From positions 43,614 through 107,613 of the forward strand of contig NZ_JARKOZ010000095.1 of NCBI RefSeq assembly GCF_029978005.1: DNA of 64,000 bases, read 5' to 3'. This DNA is from Solidesulfovibrio sp. GTDB taxonomy: Bacteria > Desulfobacterota > Desulfovibrionia > Desulfovibrionales > Desulfovibrionaceae. Below the pieces are notes generated by a model. That model was not told where the DNA came from. It did no database searches and saw nothing but the letters and a program-made list of their open reading frames with translations. Positions 27,308-35,930 of the stretch are shown piece by piece. Made by a program: the position numbers and the translations under genes. Every line of letters starts with the position of its first letter. Position 1 is the first letter of the stretch.

Positions 27308-28609
27308 CTAGGCCGGATCCTTGCGGGCGTATTTGGCCAGCAGGAAGATGTCCAGGGCCGCGAGCAGGATGTAGACCACGAAGAAGGCGACGAGGCTGAT
27401 GGCCACCTGCTCCACGGCCAGGGTCGAAACCGCGTCCCTGGTGCGCATGATGCCGTAGACGATCCAGGGCTGGCGTCCGACCTCGGCCACGGCCCAGCCG
27501 GCCTGCAAGGCGATGTAGGGTACGGGGATGGTCCAGATGAAGGCCTTCAGCAGCTTGGGCGAGCTCTCGGCCGGATGGTGGCGGGCGATGAAGGCCAGCA
27601 CGGCCAGCACCAGCATGAGGGTGCCGAGTCCCACCATGAGGCGGAAGGCGGAGAAGGTCAGCGTCACGGGCGGGCGGTCTTCCTTGGGGAAGTCCTTGAG
27701 GCCCTTGACCTCGGCCGAGGGGTCGTTGAAGGCCATGAGGCTCAGGATGCTCGGAATGCGGCCGATCTGGATGCTGTTGCCCTCGTTGGCCGGGTCGGGC
27801 ACGGCCAGGAGGTACATGGGGGCGTTCTTCTGGGTTTCCCAGTGGGATTCCATGGCCGCGAGCTTGGCCGGCTGGACCTCGGCCACGATGTTGCCCTGGC
27901 GGTGGCCGACCAGGGCCACGACGATGGAGAAGATCAGGGCGAAGGCCGCGCCCACGCGGAAGGACTTGGTGAAGAAGTCGACGTTGCTCTTGCGCAGCAG
28001 GTGGATGGACGACACGCCGACCACGAAGAAGCCGCCGAGCGCCCAGGCGCCGGTCACGGTGTGGAAGAATTCGTTCCAGCCGTAGGGGTTGGTGACGACT
28101 TCAAGAAAGCTCGACAGTTCGGCCCGGCCGTTGCGGATGACGTAGCCGACCGGGTGCTGCATGAAGCCGTTGGCGAGAAGAATCCACAGGGCCGACAGGT
28201 TGGCGGCGAAAGCCACCAGCCAGATGCATACGGCGTGCAGCTTGGGCGAGAGTTTCTCCCAGCCGAACACCCACACGGCGATGAAGGTCGATTCCAGGAA
28301 GAAGGCCGCCGTGGCCTCGATGGCCAGGAGCGAGCCGAAGATGTCGCCGACGAATTCCGAGTAGCGCGACCAGTTGGTGCCGAACTGGAATTCCAGGGTG
28401 ATGCCCGTCACCACGCCCAGGGCGAAGTTGATCAGAAAGAGTTTGCCCCAGAACTTGGCCATCCGTTTGTACGTCTCGTCGCCCGTGCGCACGTACTTCG
28501 TCTCCATGACCGCCACGATAAGCGACAGGCCCAAGGTGAGCGGCACGAAGATGAAGTGGATGAATGTGGCGAAGGCGAACTGCAACCGGGAAAGCATTAA
28601 TACGTCCAT
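27308..28609 (-). CDS. cydA: Cytochrome bd quinol oxidase subunit I
   Basis: The 433-aa product has the heme ligand His18 (FIHFIFVPLTLGL), the quinol-binding GRQPW motif near residue 382, and KLAAMESHW, which carries the Q-loop Lys and Glu. The protein is about 90 residues shorter than E. coli CydA because the Q-loop insert is missing, so it is the short-Q-loop type. It has an AAGGAGA ribosome site. The Rrf2 regulator gene lies 179 bp upstream on the same strand; the gap has a small hairpin (GGGTCGCG-TCC-CGCGACCC near 28690) but no clear promoter. Confidence 0.96.
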   Translation of the reverse strand: MDVLMLSRLQFAFATFIHFIFVPLTLGLSLIVAVMETKYVRTGDETYKRMAKFWGKLFLINFALGVVTGITLEFQFGTNWSRYSEFVGDIFGSLLAIEATAAFFLESTFIAVWVFGWEKLSPKLHAVCIWLVAFAANLSALWILLANGFMQHPVGYVIRNGRAELSSFLEVVTNPYGWNEFFHTVTGAWALGGFFVVGVSSIHLLRKSNVDFFTKSFRVGAAFALIFSIVVALVGHRQGNIVAEVQPAKLAAMESHWETQKNAPMYLLAVPDPANEGNSIQIGRIPSILSLMAFNDPSAEVKGLKDFPKEDRPPVTLTFSAFRLMVGLGTLMLVLAVLAFIARHHPAESSPKLLKAFIWTIPVPYIALQAGWAVAEVGRQPWIVYGIMRTRDAVSTLAVEQVAISLVAFFVVYILLAALDIFLLAKYARKDPA

Positions 28610-28788
28610 GATCCGTCTCCTTTTCCTCCGTCTGGTCCAAAGGTCCCTCGTTGCATCGTCCCTGGCGCTGCCTCGTCCGGCGCGGGTCGCGTCCCGCGAC
28701 CCGTTCGCCGGTTTGGCCCCTTCCTAGCACCGCGTCGGGGAAAATGCACCAGCCCCACGACGATTTCCGCTTGCGCGGCCCTGTATTT

Positions 28789-29226
28789 TCACGGTCCGGG
28801 AGACCGTTTCGCGCACCCTTGCGATTCTTCCTCGACCAGCCTGGCCAGCGTGGTGCCGGCCAGGGTGTCGCGGAGCTGCTTTCGGGCCCGCTCCCACACC
28901 AGATGCACCGAACAAAACCCCTGCCGGTCGCAGCTGCCCGGACGGTGGATGCAGTCGTTCAGGAAAATTTCCCCGTCGATGGTCTCGACCACGGATAAAA
29001 GCGTGATATCTTCCGGGCGGGCCACGAGTTCGTAGCCGCCCTGGGCGCCCTGGCGGATGGCGATGATGCCTGCCCGAGCCAACTGCTGCGCCACCTTGCC
29101 CAGGAACTGGGCCGGGATGTCCATGGCCTCGGCGATCTCCTTGCGGCCGATCACCGGCCGGTCGCGGTGCATGGACAGGTAGAGCAGGCAGCGGATGGCG
29201 TATTCGCCGGCTCGGGTCAAACGCAT
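28789..29226 (-). CDS. Rrf2-family Fe-S transcription regulator
   Basis: The 145-aa product has a winged-helix N-terminus (MRLTRAGEYAIRCLLYL) and the wing AQGGYELVARPEDITLL. Three cysteines at 92, 99 and 105, followed by His108, match the iron-sulfur cluster ligands of IscR-like Rrf2 proteins. It probably senses redox state, NO or Fe-S supply. Its position just upstream of cydA suggests control of cytochrome bd as well as of itself. A strong promoter and a direct repeat lie before it. Confidence 0.9.
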   Translation of the reverse strand: MRLTRAGEYAIRCLLYLSMHRDRPVIGRKEIAEAMDIPAQFLGKVAQQLARAGIIAIRQGAQGGYELVARPEDITLLSVVETIDGEIFLNDCIHRPGSCDRQGFCSVHLVWERARKQLRDTLAGTTLARLVEEESQGCAKRSPGP

Positions 29227-29243
29227 GGCGGGCCCTCAACTTG

Positions 29244-29293
29244 GATTAGTCGGATTTGATTAGTCCTATATATGGGCCGTGCGGGTCTGTCAA
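29244..29293 (-). promoter_or_regulatory. Promoter and candidate operator of the Rrf2 gene
   Basis: On the minus strand TTGACA (29288-29293), 17-bp spacer, TATAGG (29265-29270). Two copies of GATTAGTC in direct repeat (29244-29251 and 29258-29265) lie just downstream, one touching the -10. GACTAAT resembles half of the IscR type-1 site. Autoregulation by the Rrf2 protein is likely. Confidence 0.6.
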
Positions 29294-29316
29294 CGGATTT
29301 CCCTTGCAGGTCGCCG

Positions 29317-30210
29317 TTATTTTCGGGCCAGGGCGGCCGCGACCAGTTCCGGGGCGCAGCGGTCCACGATGAAGCGGGCGATGCTCGTCGGCGGTGGCAA
29401 CACGAGGGGCGGATTCTTCACCGAGAACCAGGCCGCGCTTTCCAGCTCCGTGGTGTCCACCACGAGTTCGCCGCCGGCCCAGCGCGCCGTGAAGCCGGCC
29501 ATGATCTGGCTCGGAAAGGGCCAGTTCTGGCTGCCCACGTAGCGGATGTCGGTCACGGCCAGCCCGGTCTCCTCAGCCACCTCCCGGACCACGCACTCCT
29601 CGAAGGATTCGGCGAACTCCACGAAACCGGCCACCATGCCGTACTGTCCGGCGGGCCAGCCGGGCTTTCGCGTCAACAGATACTCTTCGCCCCGACGAAT
29701 GAGCACGATCACGGCCGGATGCAGGCGCGGGTAGTATTCCCGGGCGCAGGTCGGGCAGCGTGCGCCGAAACTGCCGGCGATCTCGCGCGGCGCGCCGCCG
29801 CAGGCCGGACAGATGCGGCTGCGGTCGCGCCAGTGGAGCACTTGCCGGGCTATGCCGGCCAGACTGAGCAGTTTTTCGTCGAGGAGCGTGGAGCGGTAGC
29901 CGGCAGGGACGGCGGCGAGTCCCGGGGCTGAACCGGCTTCGGGGACGAGCCTGGCGGTGCGAAGGGGCCGGCCGAGCCACGTGCCGATGAAGACCGGAGT
30001 CACGGCGTAGGGGCCGCCCAGCGGCCCACGGCCGTAGGGCAGGCAGAAGCCGTCGCCGTCCGGGGCCTGGCGCACGAGCAGGTCGTTTTCCCGAAGGACG
30101 AGCCAATAGCCGGGTTCGTCCGGCCGGTCCCTGTCCGGGGTGGAAAAAGCGAAGTCGGGTTCGATGACGGCCCGGTTGAAGGCGAGGTTGACGGCGTCGG
30201 GATAGGGCAT
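29317..30210 (-). CDS. nudC: NADH pyrophosphatase NudC
   Basis: The 297-aa product (ATG at 30210) has an N-terminal NUDIX-like domain, a zinc ribbon with Cys134, Cys137, Cys152 and Cys155 (CPACG...CPTC), and a complete Nudix box GFVEFAESFEECVVREVAEETG (about 195-216). The NudC signature SQPWPFPxS is present as SQNWPFPSQ, with Asn for Pro. The family hydrolyses NAD(H) to NMN(H) and AMP and removes NAD caps from RNA. The gene is alone on the minus strand. It has only a weak ribosome site. Confidence 0.92.
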   Translation of the reverse strand: MPYPDAVNLAFNRAVIEPDFAFSTPDRDRPDEPGYWLVLRENDLLVRQAPDGDGFCLPYGRGPLGGPYAVTPVFIGTWLGRPLRTARLVPEAGSAPGLAAVPAGYRSTLLDEKLLSLAGIARQVLHWRDRSRICPACGGAPREIAGSFGARCPTCAREYYPRLHPAVIVLIRRGEEYLLTRKPGWPAGQYGMVAGFVEFAESFEECVVREVAEETGLAVTDIRYVGSQNWPFPSQIMAGFTARWAGGELVVDTTELESAAWFSVKNPPLVLPPPTSIARFIVDRCAPELVAAALARK

Positions 30211-30672
30211 GGCGTGCTCGCGGCGTTTGGGCCCGTCCGGCGGGCCGGATTGGTGCCGATGCGTTCCTGAATAGGCCAAACCGAGTCGGAAGGCCAGGAC
30301 GGACAGGAAAATCACGTCCTGTCGCCGGAGGCGATCGCCTGTGAAAACGACCGTATATGATTTAGAAGGAAGCTTTGGGCAAGAGAATATTTCAGCAATT
30401 GAATAAAAAGATTGTCAGAAAGAAAAAATGCGTGCTAAGGGGAAAGATAAGTCGGTCTGGATTTGCCGACGAAACAATGCTGATGTAGTGCAAGGTATTT
30501 TGAATTAATACTGCAGGAAATTTTTTAGTAAAATTCAATATAATTGAACAATTTTTCGGTGATATCCGATAAGTTGCGCAAAGATGCTTTCAGTAATTTA
30601 GATTTATTGTGTCGGGTATTGTGCTTTCCAACTTGTATTCTCAACATAAACAATCGTTCGGGAGGTGTGCAA
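30211..30672. other. AT-rich gene-poor stretch before the 25-aa peptide gene
   Basis: From about 30340 the base composition drops to roughly 35-40 % G+C, far below the rest. A TATAAT hexamer is at 30539-30544 with no good -35. A small hairpin GTCGG/CCGAC lies near 30450. No conserved gene seen. The composition suggests a promoter-rich or acquired segment. Confidence 0.5.
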
Positions 30673-30750
30673 ATGGGAAAATATTTTCTGGCCTGGATTC
30701 TTGGCGTGCCAGCCGGGCTACTGATTATACTGTATTTAATATTCCATTGA
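30673..30750 (+). CDS. 25-aa single-span membrane peptide
   Basis: MGKYFLAWILGVPAGLLII continues into LYLIFH. Residues 4-23 form one membrane helix with a Gly-Val-Pro-x-Gly kink. A strong GGGAGG ribosome site lies 7 bases before the ATG. Very short peptides of the pattern 'YxLAWxLGVPxGLL' are, to my knowledge, common in proteobacteria, which supports a real gene. Nothing in the sequence shows its partner; it could tune a membrane enzyme. It lies alone in the AT-rich island. Confidence 0.65.
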   Translation: MGKYFLAWILGVPAGLLIILYLIFH

Positions 30751-31470
30751 TTTTGGCAACATAACCTCGACCGGTCAAAGGAATCGTATACGTGAGAATC
30801 TTTTTGCGAGCGGGCATTGCTCGCCCATGTCTCCATGATAGCCGCCGGATGCATGGTACGCGCTGGCGTGCCGCAGCCGGCGGCCGGACCTGAGCCGGGA
30901 CAAAAGGTCGTCGTGGTCACGCAAGCTCCGGCGCTGGGACCGGTCGGCGACGATGCCGGCCGCAACGCCGTCGATATCAAGGCAGAAGGACTTGCCGCCG
31001 ACAAACAAGGCAACGACATGACCGACGTGGAAGTCGACCAAGATTCGAAAGGCGATCGTGCTGGACGATTCCCTTTCATCTTGCGCCAACAATATCGAGA
31101 GCCTCACTGTTTCGCGCCTCGTCGCCTCAAAGGCCCCGTGCGCAGCCACGGCGAAAAGGGGCGCATCGCGGCCATTGCGGCCACTGTCTGTCGGATCGGA
31201 CAGGGCAGGCGAGTGGAAGCGCATGGCAACGGAGAGCCTCAAGCGCACCGGCGCGAAGGACCTCGCGACCCGAAGCGAAGCCTCGCCCCAAAGGGCAAGC
31301 GGCTGCGCCCAAACCATGCGGCCCGCAACCCGCAACGCCTCAAGGCGGGCGATCCGGCGGCGTCGTTTCGTTTCCCAGCGGCCTGACGGCCGTCTTGACG
31401 CCTCCCCGGGCTCCTGGCAGTTCCAAAACAACGCCGCACCCGCCCGTACCGCAAAAGGGGAGGAAATGCC
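30751..31470. other. 720-bp stretch without a supported gene
   Basis: Open frames exist on both strands (for example plus 30817-31386, and a minus-strand frame with VDFHVGHVVALFVGG), but none has a ribosome site, a known family or a clear start. It may be the remains of a gene. The final 30 bases hold the ribosome site of the glycerate kinase gene. Confidence 0.45.
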
Positions 31471-32829
31471 ATGCGCGACGCCGTTGCCGATGCCGAGGCC
31501 ATTTTCCGGGCGGGACTCGACCGGGTCGATCCCCTGGCCATGATGGCCCGAGTGCTTTCCCTGTCCGGAGACATTTTGCGGGTGAGCACGGAAACCGAGT
31601 GCCACGAGTACGACCTTTCGCGCTTCCGGCGCATTTTCGCGCTCGGCGCGGGCAAGGCCTCGGCCCGCATGGCGCTCGGACTCGAGCGCCTGCTTGGCGA
31701 ACGCCTGACCGGGGGCGTGGTGGCGGTCAAGGAGGGCTATCTGGAAAAGCTCTCCCGGGTGCGCCTGCTGGAGGCGGCCCATCCCGTGCCCGACGCGCGC
31801 AGCGCCGCCGCGGCCAAGGCCGTGCTGGAGCTGGCGGTCGAGGCCGGGCCGGACGATCTGGTCATCGTCCTGGTCTCGGGCGGCGGCTCGGCCATCCTGG
31901 CCGCGCCCATCGACCTCCCGGGACGCCGCCTGACCCTGGCCGACAAGCAGCAGACCACGCGGGTGCTGCTCTCCTGCGGCGCGACCATCCAGGAGATCAA
32001 CTGCGTGCGCAAGAAGCTCTCGGCGGTCAAGGGCGGCCGGCTGGCCGAGGCCATCGCCCCGGCCGCCTGCCTGGGCCTGCTCCTTTCCGACGTGGTCGGC
32101 GACGACCTCGACGTCATCGCCAGCGGGCCCACCGTGCCCGATCCCACCACCGGGGCCGACGCCCTGGCCGTGCTTACCCGCCACGGCGTGGCCGACACCA
32201 TCGCCCCCGAGGCCCTGGCCGTGCTCGAGGACGTGGCCGCCGGCCGGGCCCCGGACACGCCCAAGCCCGGCGACCCGGTCTTCGCCCACACCCGCACCGT
32301 GCTCGTGGGCACCAATTTCCAGGCCCTGCTCGCCGCCCGCGACAAGGCGGCGGCGCTCGGCTACGCCACGGTGGTGGTGACGTCCCACCTGACCGGCGAG
32401 GCCCGGGAGATGGCCAACCTGTTCCTCGGCATGGCCCGGGACATCGCCGAGTACGGCGTGCCGCTGCCGCGTCCGGCCTGCGTCATCGCCGGGGGCGAGA
32501 CGACCGTGACGCTTCGCGGCCACGGCAAAGGCGGGCGCAACCAGGAAATGGCCCTGGCCTACCTGGCCGGACTGGCCCGCGACGCCCGAAACGCCGAGGA
32601 GACCGTGTTCCTGGCCGCCTCCACCGACGGCTCCGACGGCCCCACCGACGCCACGGGCGCGTTCGCCTCCCTGGACATCCTGCGCCGGGGCCTGGCCCTT
32701 GGGCTGTCCGTGGAGCGCTACCTGGCCGACAACGACGCCTACCACTACTTCGAGGCCGTGGGCCGTCTGCTCAAGACCGGGCCCACCAATACCAACGTCT
32801 GCGACATCAAGGTGCTCCTGACGCCCTAG
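31471..32829 (+). CDS. Glycerate 2-kinase (GckA/TtuD, MOFRL type)
   Basis: The 452-aa product has an N-terminal DUF4147 domain (FALGAGKASARMALGLE, LEAAHPVPD, VLVSGGGSAILAAP, TIQEINCVRKKLSAVKGGRLAEA) and a C-terminal MOFRL domain (VIAGGETTVTLRGHGKGGRNQEMAL, ASTDGSDGPTDATGAF). It phosphorylates glycerate to 2-phosphoglycerate with ATP, feeding glycerate or glyoxylate carbon into lower glycolysis. It has a GGGGAGGAA ribosome site and stands alone. Known gene names in the family are gckA, ttuD and garK-unrelated; none can be chosen from sequence alone. Confidence 0.92.
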   Translation: MRDAVADAEAIFRAGLDRVDPLAMMARVLSLSGDILRVSTETECHEYDLSRFRRIFALGAGKASARMALGLERLLGERLTGGVVAVKEGYLEKLSRVRLLEAAHPVPDARSAAAAKAVLELAVEAGPDDLVIVLVSGGGSAILAAPIDLPGRRLTLADKQQTTRVLLSCGATIQEINCVRKKLSAVKGGRLAEAIAPAACLGLLLSDVVGDDLDVIASGPTVPDPTTGADALAVLTRHGVADTIAPEALAVLEDVAAGRAPDTPKPGDPVFAHTRTVLVGTNFQALLAARDKAAALGYATVVVTSHLTGEAREMANLFLGMARDIAEYGVPLPRPACVIAGGETTVTLRGHGKGGRNQEMALAYLAGLARDARNAEETVFLAASTDGSDGPTDATGAFASLDILRRGLALGLSVERYLADNDAYHYFEAVGRLLKTGPTNTNVCDIKVLLTP

Positions 32830-32932
32830 CCGGCGTCCCCCTGCCGATTCGTCGGGGGAGGGCGAGGCGTATTCCCTCGAAGGGGACGTGCGCGGGCATG
32901 GATGAGGCGAGGCGGGACGACGTCCGGACAAC

Positions 32933-32966
32933 AAAAAGCCCGGCCGGGCGCTGGGCCGGGCCGGGC
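32933..32966 (-). terminator. Rho-independent terminator of the chemosensory operon
   Basis: GC-rich stem (GCCCGGCC type, 32938-32945 with 32954-32961 or 32959-32966) followed on the minus strand by TTTTT (32933-32937). It is 26 bp after the cheY stop and may also stop plus-strand transcription from the glycerate kinase. Confidence 0.75.
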
Positions 32967-32991
32967 GGGCGAACGTAGGGGAAGGACGCGG

Positions 32992-33354
32992 TCAGCGCAG
33001 GACTTTCTTGACCACGGCCACGAGCTGGTCCGGGGTGAAGGGCTTGACGATCCAGCCCGTGGCCCCGGCGGCCTTGCCCTCGGCCTTCTTGCCGGCCTGG
33101 GATTCGGTGGTGAGCATGACGATGGGGATGAACTTGTAGGCGGCCTGGGCGCGGATGCCCTTGATGAGCCCGATGCCGTCGAGGTTGGGCATGTTGAGGT
33201 CGGTGATGACCATGTCCACGGTCCCGCTGAGCTTGGACAAGGCGTCCTTGCCGTCGGACGCCTCGATGACGTCGTACCCTTCCTTCTTGAGCGTGAAGGC
33301 CACCATCTGCCGCACGCTCGCCGAGTCGTCCACGGTCATGATTCGCTTAGCCAT
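32992..33354 (-). CDS. cheY: CheY-type single-domain response regulator
   Basis: The 120-aa product is one receiver domain: acidic pair at 9-10 (VDD), phospho-acceptor Asp52 (ITDLNMPNLDG), Thr near 82 (VMLTTES) and Lys104-region KPFTPDQL. The ATG at 33354 has a GAGGAA ribosome site; the in-frame ATG at 33366 does not fit. It overlaps the STAS gene by 8 bases and ends the cheW-mcp-cheA-STAS-cheY operon, so CheA should phosphorylate it. It lacks an output domain; the target may be flagellar or another effector. Confidence 0.92.
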   Translation of the reverse strand: MAKRIMTVDDSASVRQMVAFTLKKEGYDVIEASDGKDALSKLSGTVDMVITDLNMPNLDGIGLIKGIRAQAAYKFIPIVMLTTESQAGKKAEGKAAGATGWIVKPFTPDQLVAVVKKVLR

Positions 33355-33679
33355 CGCGTTCCTCATCGGCGAAAAAAGTTTGCAGGGGGGGCGTCTGATC
33401 GAAGCCCGAGACGTGGGCCGCCTGCCGGACGGCCTCGCAAAGCGCGCCCGAGCGCCGCAGCGACGCGCCCTCGCGCTCCATGGTCAGGGCCGTGGCCAAA
33501 AGGAGTTGCAGGAAGGTGACGTCGGCCTCCTCGACGCCCGAGACGTCGAGGCCGAGCTTCGGGCCGGCGGACACGGCCTCGAGCAGGGCCGCGCGTAGCG
33601 CCGCCGCGTGCTCCACCGTGCATTTTCCGGAAATGGCCAGGGTGAGGCGGTCGCCTTCCCGTTTTTGGTGCAGTTCCAT
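33347..33679 (-). CDS. STAS-domain protein of the chemosensory operon
   Basis: The 110-aa product is a single STAS domain (LTLAISGKCTVEHAAALRAAL; GLDVSGVEEADVTFLQLLLATA). The Ser that anti-sigma kinases phosphorylate in classical members (D-S-x-G-L) is replaced: the local sequence is D53-V-T-F-L-Q, so it is probably not a normal phospho-switch. Similar STAS proteins occur in chemosensory clusters with CheA. It lies between cheA and cheY, 32 bp after cheA. Role unknown; binding to CheA or the receptor is an inference. Confidence 0.75.
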   Translation of the reverse strand: MELHQKREGDRLTLAISGKCTVEHAAALRAALLEAVSAGPKLGLDVSGVEEADVTFLQLLLATALTMEREGASLRRSGALCEAVRQAAHVSGFDQTPPLQTFFADEERDG

Positions 33680-33711
33680 GTCGCAGCCGCTCCTGTCGCC
33701 CGTATCCGGGT

Positions 33712-35883
33712 CTACTGGGTCAGTGTACGGGAGGCTCTGGCCGCGTGCAAGCGGGAGTCCTCCTGGCCGCGCACGAAGCGCACCAGTTGCGGCACGTCGA
33801 GGATCAGCGAAATGCTCCCGTCGCCGTTGATCGTCGTGCCGGAAATCCATTTGAGGTGGCGGTAGCAGTCGTCGAGGCTCTTGATCACGGCCTGCTGGCG
33901 GCCCACGACCTTGTCCACGCAAAAGCCCACCATCTCGCCCTCGACCTCGGTGACCACCACCCGCTCGTAGCCGGGCTGGTCGCCGGGCACATCGAAGAGC
34001 CGGCGCAGGCTGACTACCGGGATCAGCTCGCCCATGCGCTCCATGTTCTCCACGGTGCGCGTCTCGCCCGCGAGGAAGCGTTCCTGGAAGCCGCGCAGGT
34101 TGACCAGGGGCACGATGAAGGAGTCGCCGCCCACGACCACGGAGAAGCCGTCGATGATGGCGAGCGTCAGCGGCAGCTTGATGGTGACCGTGGTCCCCTG
34201 GCCGAGGACGCTTTCCAGCTCCACCATGCCGCGAAGGGCCTCGATGTTGCGCTTGACCACGTCCATGCCCACGCCCCGGCCGGAGATGTCGGAAATTTTC
34301 TCCGCCGTGGAAAAGCCGGGGGCGAAGATCATCTCCAGGATCTCTTTCTCGCTGACGTCCGCGTCCGCGGGCAGCAATCCGCGCTCCACGGCCTTTTTGC
34401 GCACGGCGGCCACGTCGATGCCCCGGCCGTCGTCGACGATGGCGATGACCACGTTGCCGCCGGAATGGCTGGCCGACAGGGTGATGCGGCCGCGGCGGGG
34501 CTTGCCGGCCGCCTCGCGGGCGTCCGGCGGTTCCACGCCGTGGTCGAGGCTGTTGCGCAGGATGTGGACCAGGGGGTCCTTGATGCGGTCGATGACGGTC
34601 TTGTCGAGCTCCGTGTCGCCGCCCCGGGCCTCGAAGTCCACCTCCTTGCCCAGCGTGGCGGACAGGTCGCGCAAAAGCCGCGTGAACTGGCTGAAGACCG
34701 TGCCGATGGGCAGCATGCGAAGCCCGAGCGCCACGTCGCGCATGGCGTCGGTGAGGCGTTCCAGGTCCTCGTCCACGGCCGCGGCGGCGTCGAGGTCCCG
34801 GGCCTGCACGGCCTGACGCAGGCGGGATTGCAGGATGACCAGCTCGCCGGCCATGTTGACCACGCTGTCCAGGCGGGCCGCGTCCACGCGCAGGGTGGTC
34901 GAAGCGGCCGCCGTGGACGGGGCGGTCTGGCGCTGCTTGGACGGCTCGGCGCCGGTCAGGCGGGCGGTCTTCTCGGCCACGCGGGCTTTGGCCTCGGTGA
35001 TGAAGGCGAGCTTGGCGGACAGGGCCTGGGACAGGGCGTCGAGGACGACCTCGGGCGGCGCGGCGTCCAGGCCGGCGAGGGCGCGCACGAGCTCGTCCAG
35101 GTCGGCGTCGCGCAGGGTGCCCCGGTGGATGCGCTCGACGAGCACGTCCGAGTCGCCGTCCACGAAGATGAACACGTCGCGCAGGTCGTTGCCGCCGCAG
35201 GGCGTGCGCACGATCACGTCGAAGACGCCGTAGGTCTCCTCGGGGTCGAAGTCCGGGGCGTCGAGGTCCGGCATGGGGCCGTGACGCAGCACCCGGGCGC
35301 GGCCGAGGCCGTCGCATTCGGCCAGCAGGCGCACGGGGTCGTTGCCGCTGTGCAGGATGCGGGGGGCGGGCCGGAAGCGCACCCAATAGATGGAGGGCGG
35401 CCCGGGCTCGGCCTCGCAGGCGTAGGTCTCCCCGTCGAGGGTGGCCGTAGGGTGTTGCTGGGAAGGCGAGGCCTGGGCCTCGGCCGCTTCCTCGCGGGCT
35501 TCGGGCAGGAAGGCGGCGAAGGAATCGAGCAGGGCGTCGGAGGCCTCCCGCAGATCCGGGCCAGCCTCGGCCGGGGCTTCGAGCAGGGCCAGGATGTGGT
35601 CCTTGGCCGCCAGCGTCAGGGTCAGCAGTTCCCGGGTCACCGGCAGCGCGCCCGCGCGCACGCGGTCGAGCACGGTTTCCACGTCATGGGTGAAGCGGGA
35701 AATCTCCTCGAAGCCGAACATGGCCCCGCCGCCCTTGATGGTGTGCATGGCCCGGAAGCAGGCGTCCACGCGCTCCATGTCGGAAGGATCGTTTTCCAGG
35801 TCCAGCAGGCCGCGTTCCAGTTCGGCGAGCAGCTCCCGGGTTTCTTCCACGTAGATGGCGATGGACGGATCGATCTCCGACAT
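33712..35883 (-). CDS. cheA: Chemotaxis histidine kinase CheA
   Basis: The 723-aa product has an HPt domain with phospho-acceptor His47 (AMHTIKGGGAMFGF), a P2-like region around 150-250 (WVRFRPAPRILHSGNDPVRLL), the dimerisation helices near 330-390 (LRVDAARLDSVVNMAGELV), the ATP-binding domain (DPLVHILRNSLDHGVE, DDGRGID, GRGVGMDVV) and a C-terminal CheW-like domain. All kinase boxes look intact. The ATG at 35883 has a GGAGG ribosome site. It is third in the operon, after cheW and the receptor gene. Confidence 0.95.
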   Translation of the reverse strand: MSEIDPSIAIYVEETRELLAELERGLLDLENDPSDMERVDACFRAMHTIKGGGAMFGFEEISRFTHDVETVLDRVRAGALPVTRELLTLTLAAKDHILALLEAPAEAGPDLREASDALLDSFAAFLPEAREEAAEAQASPSQQHPTATLDGETYACEAEPGPPSIYWVRFRPAPRILHSGNDPVRLLAECDGLGRARVLRHGPMPDLDAPDFDPEETYGVFDVIVRTPCGGNDLRDVFIFVDGDSDVLVERIHRGTLRDADLDELVRALAGLDAAPPEVVLDALSQALSAKLAFITEAKARVAEKTARLTGAEPSKQRQTAPSTAAASTTLRVDAARLDSVVNMAGELVILQSRLRQAVQARDLDAAAAVDEDLERLTDAMRDVALGLRMLPIGTVFSQFTRLLRDLSATLGKEVDFEARGGDTELDKTVIDRIKDPLVHILRNSLDHGVEPPDAREAAGKPRRGRITLSASHSGGNVVIAIVDDGRGIDVAAVRKKAVERGLLPADADVSEKEILEMIFAPGFSTAEKISDISGRGVGMDVVKRNIEALRGMVELESVLGQGTTVTIKLPLTLAIIDGFSVVVGGDSFIVPLVNLRGFQERFLAGETRTVENMERMGELIPVVSLRRLFDVPGDQPGYERVVVTEVEGEMVGFCVDKVVGRQQAVIKSLDDCYRHLKWISGTTINGDGSISLILDVPQLVRFVRGQEDSRLHAARASRTLTQ

Positions 35884-35930
35884 GGCGCGCCTCCGTCGTC
35901 TCAAGCGCCTTCCGCCGGGCGGAGCGGGCG

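Noticed and set aside
28680..28710. Hairpin GGGTCGCG-TCC-CGCGACCC as a terminator before cydA
   Set aside because: No T tract on either strand, and it lies upstream of cydA where read-through from the Rrf2 gene may be wanted.
30525..31079. 184-codon minus frame covering the 25-aa peptide region
   Set aside because: No ribosome site, mixed composition, and it ends in AT-rich sequence; the plus-strand peptide has better signals.
30775..32934. Long minus-strand frame opposite the glycerate kinase
   Set aside because: Antisense to a gene with clear domains; only the part before 31470 remains unexplained and is reported as such.
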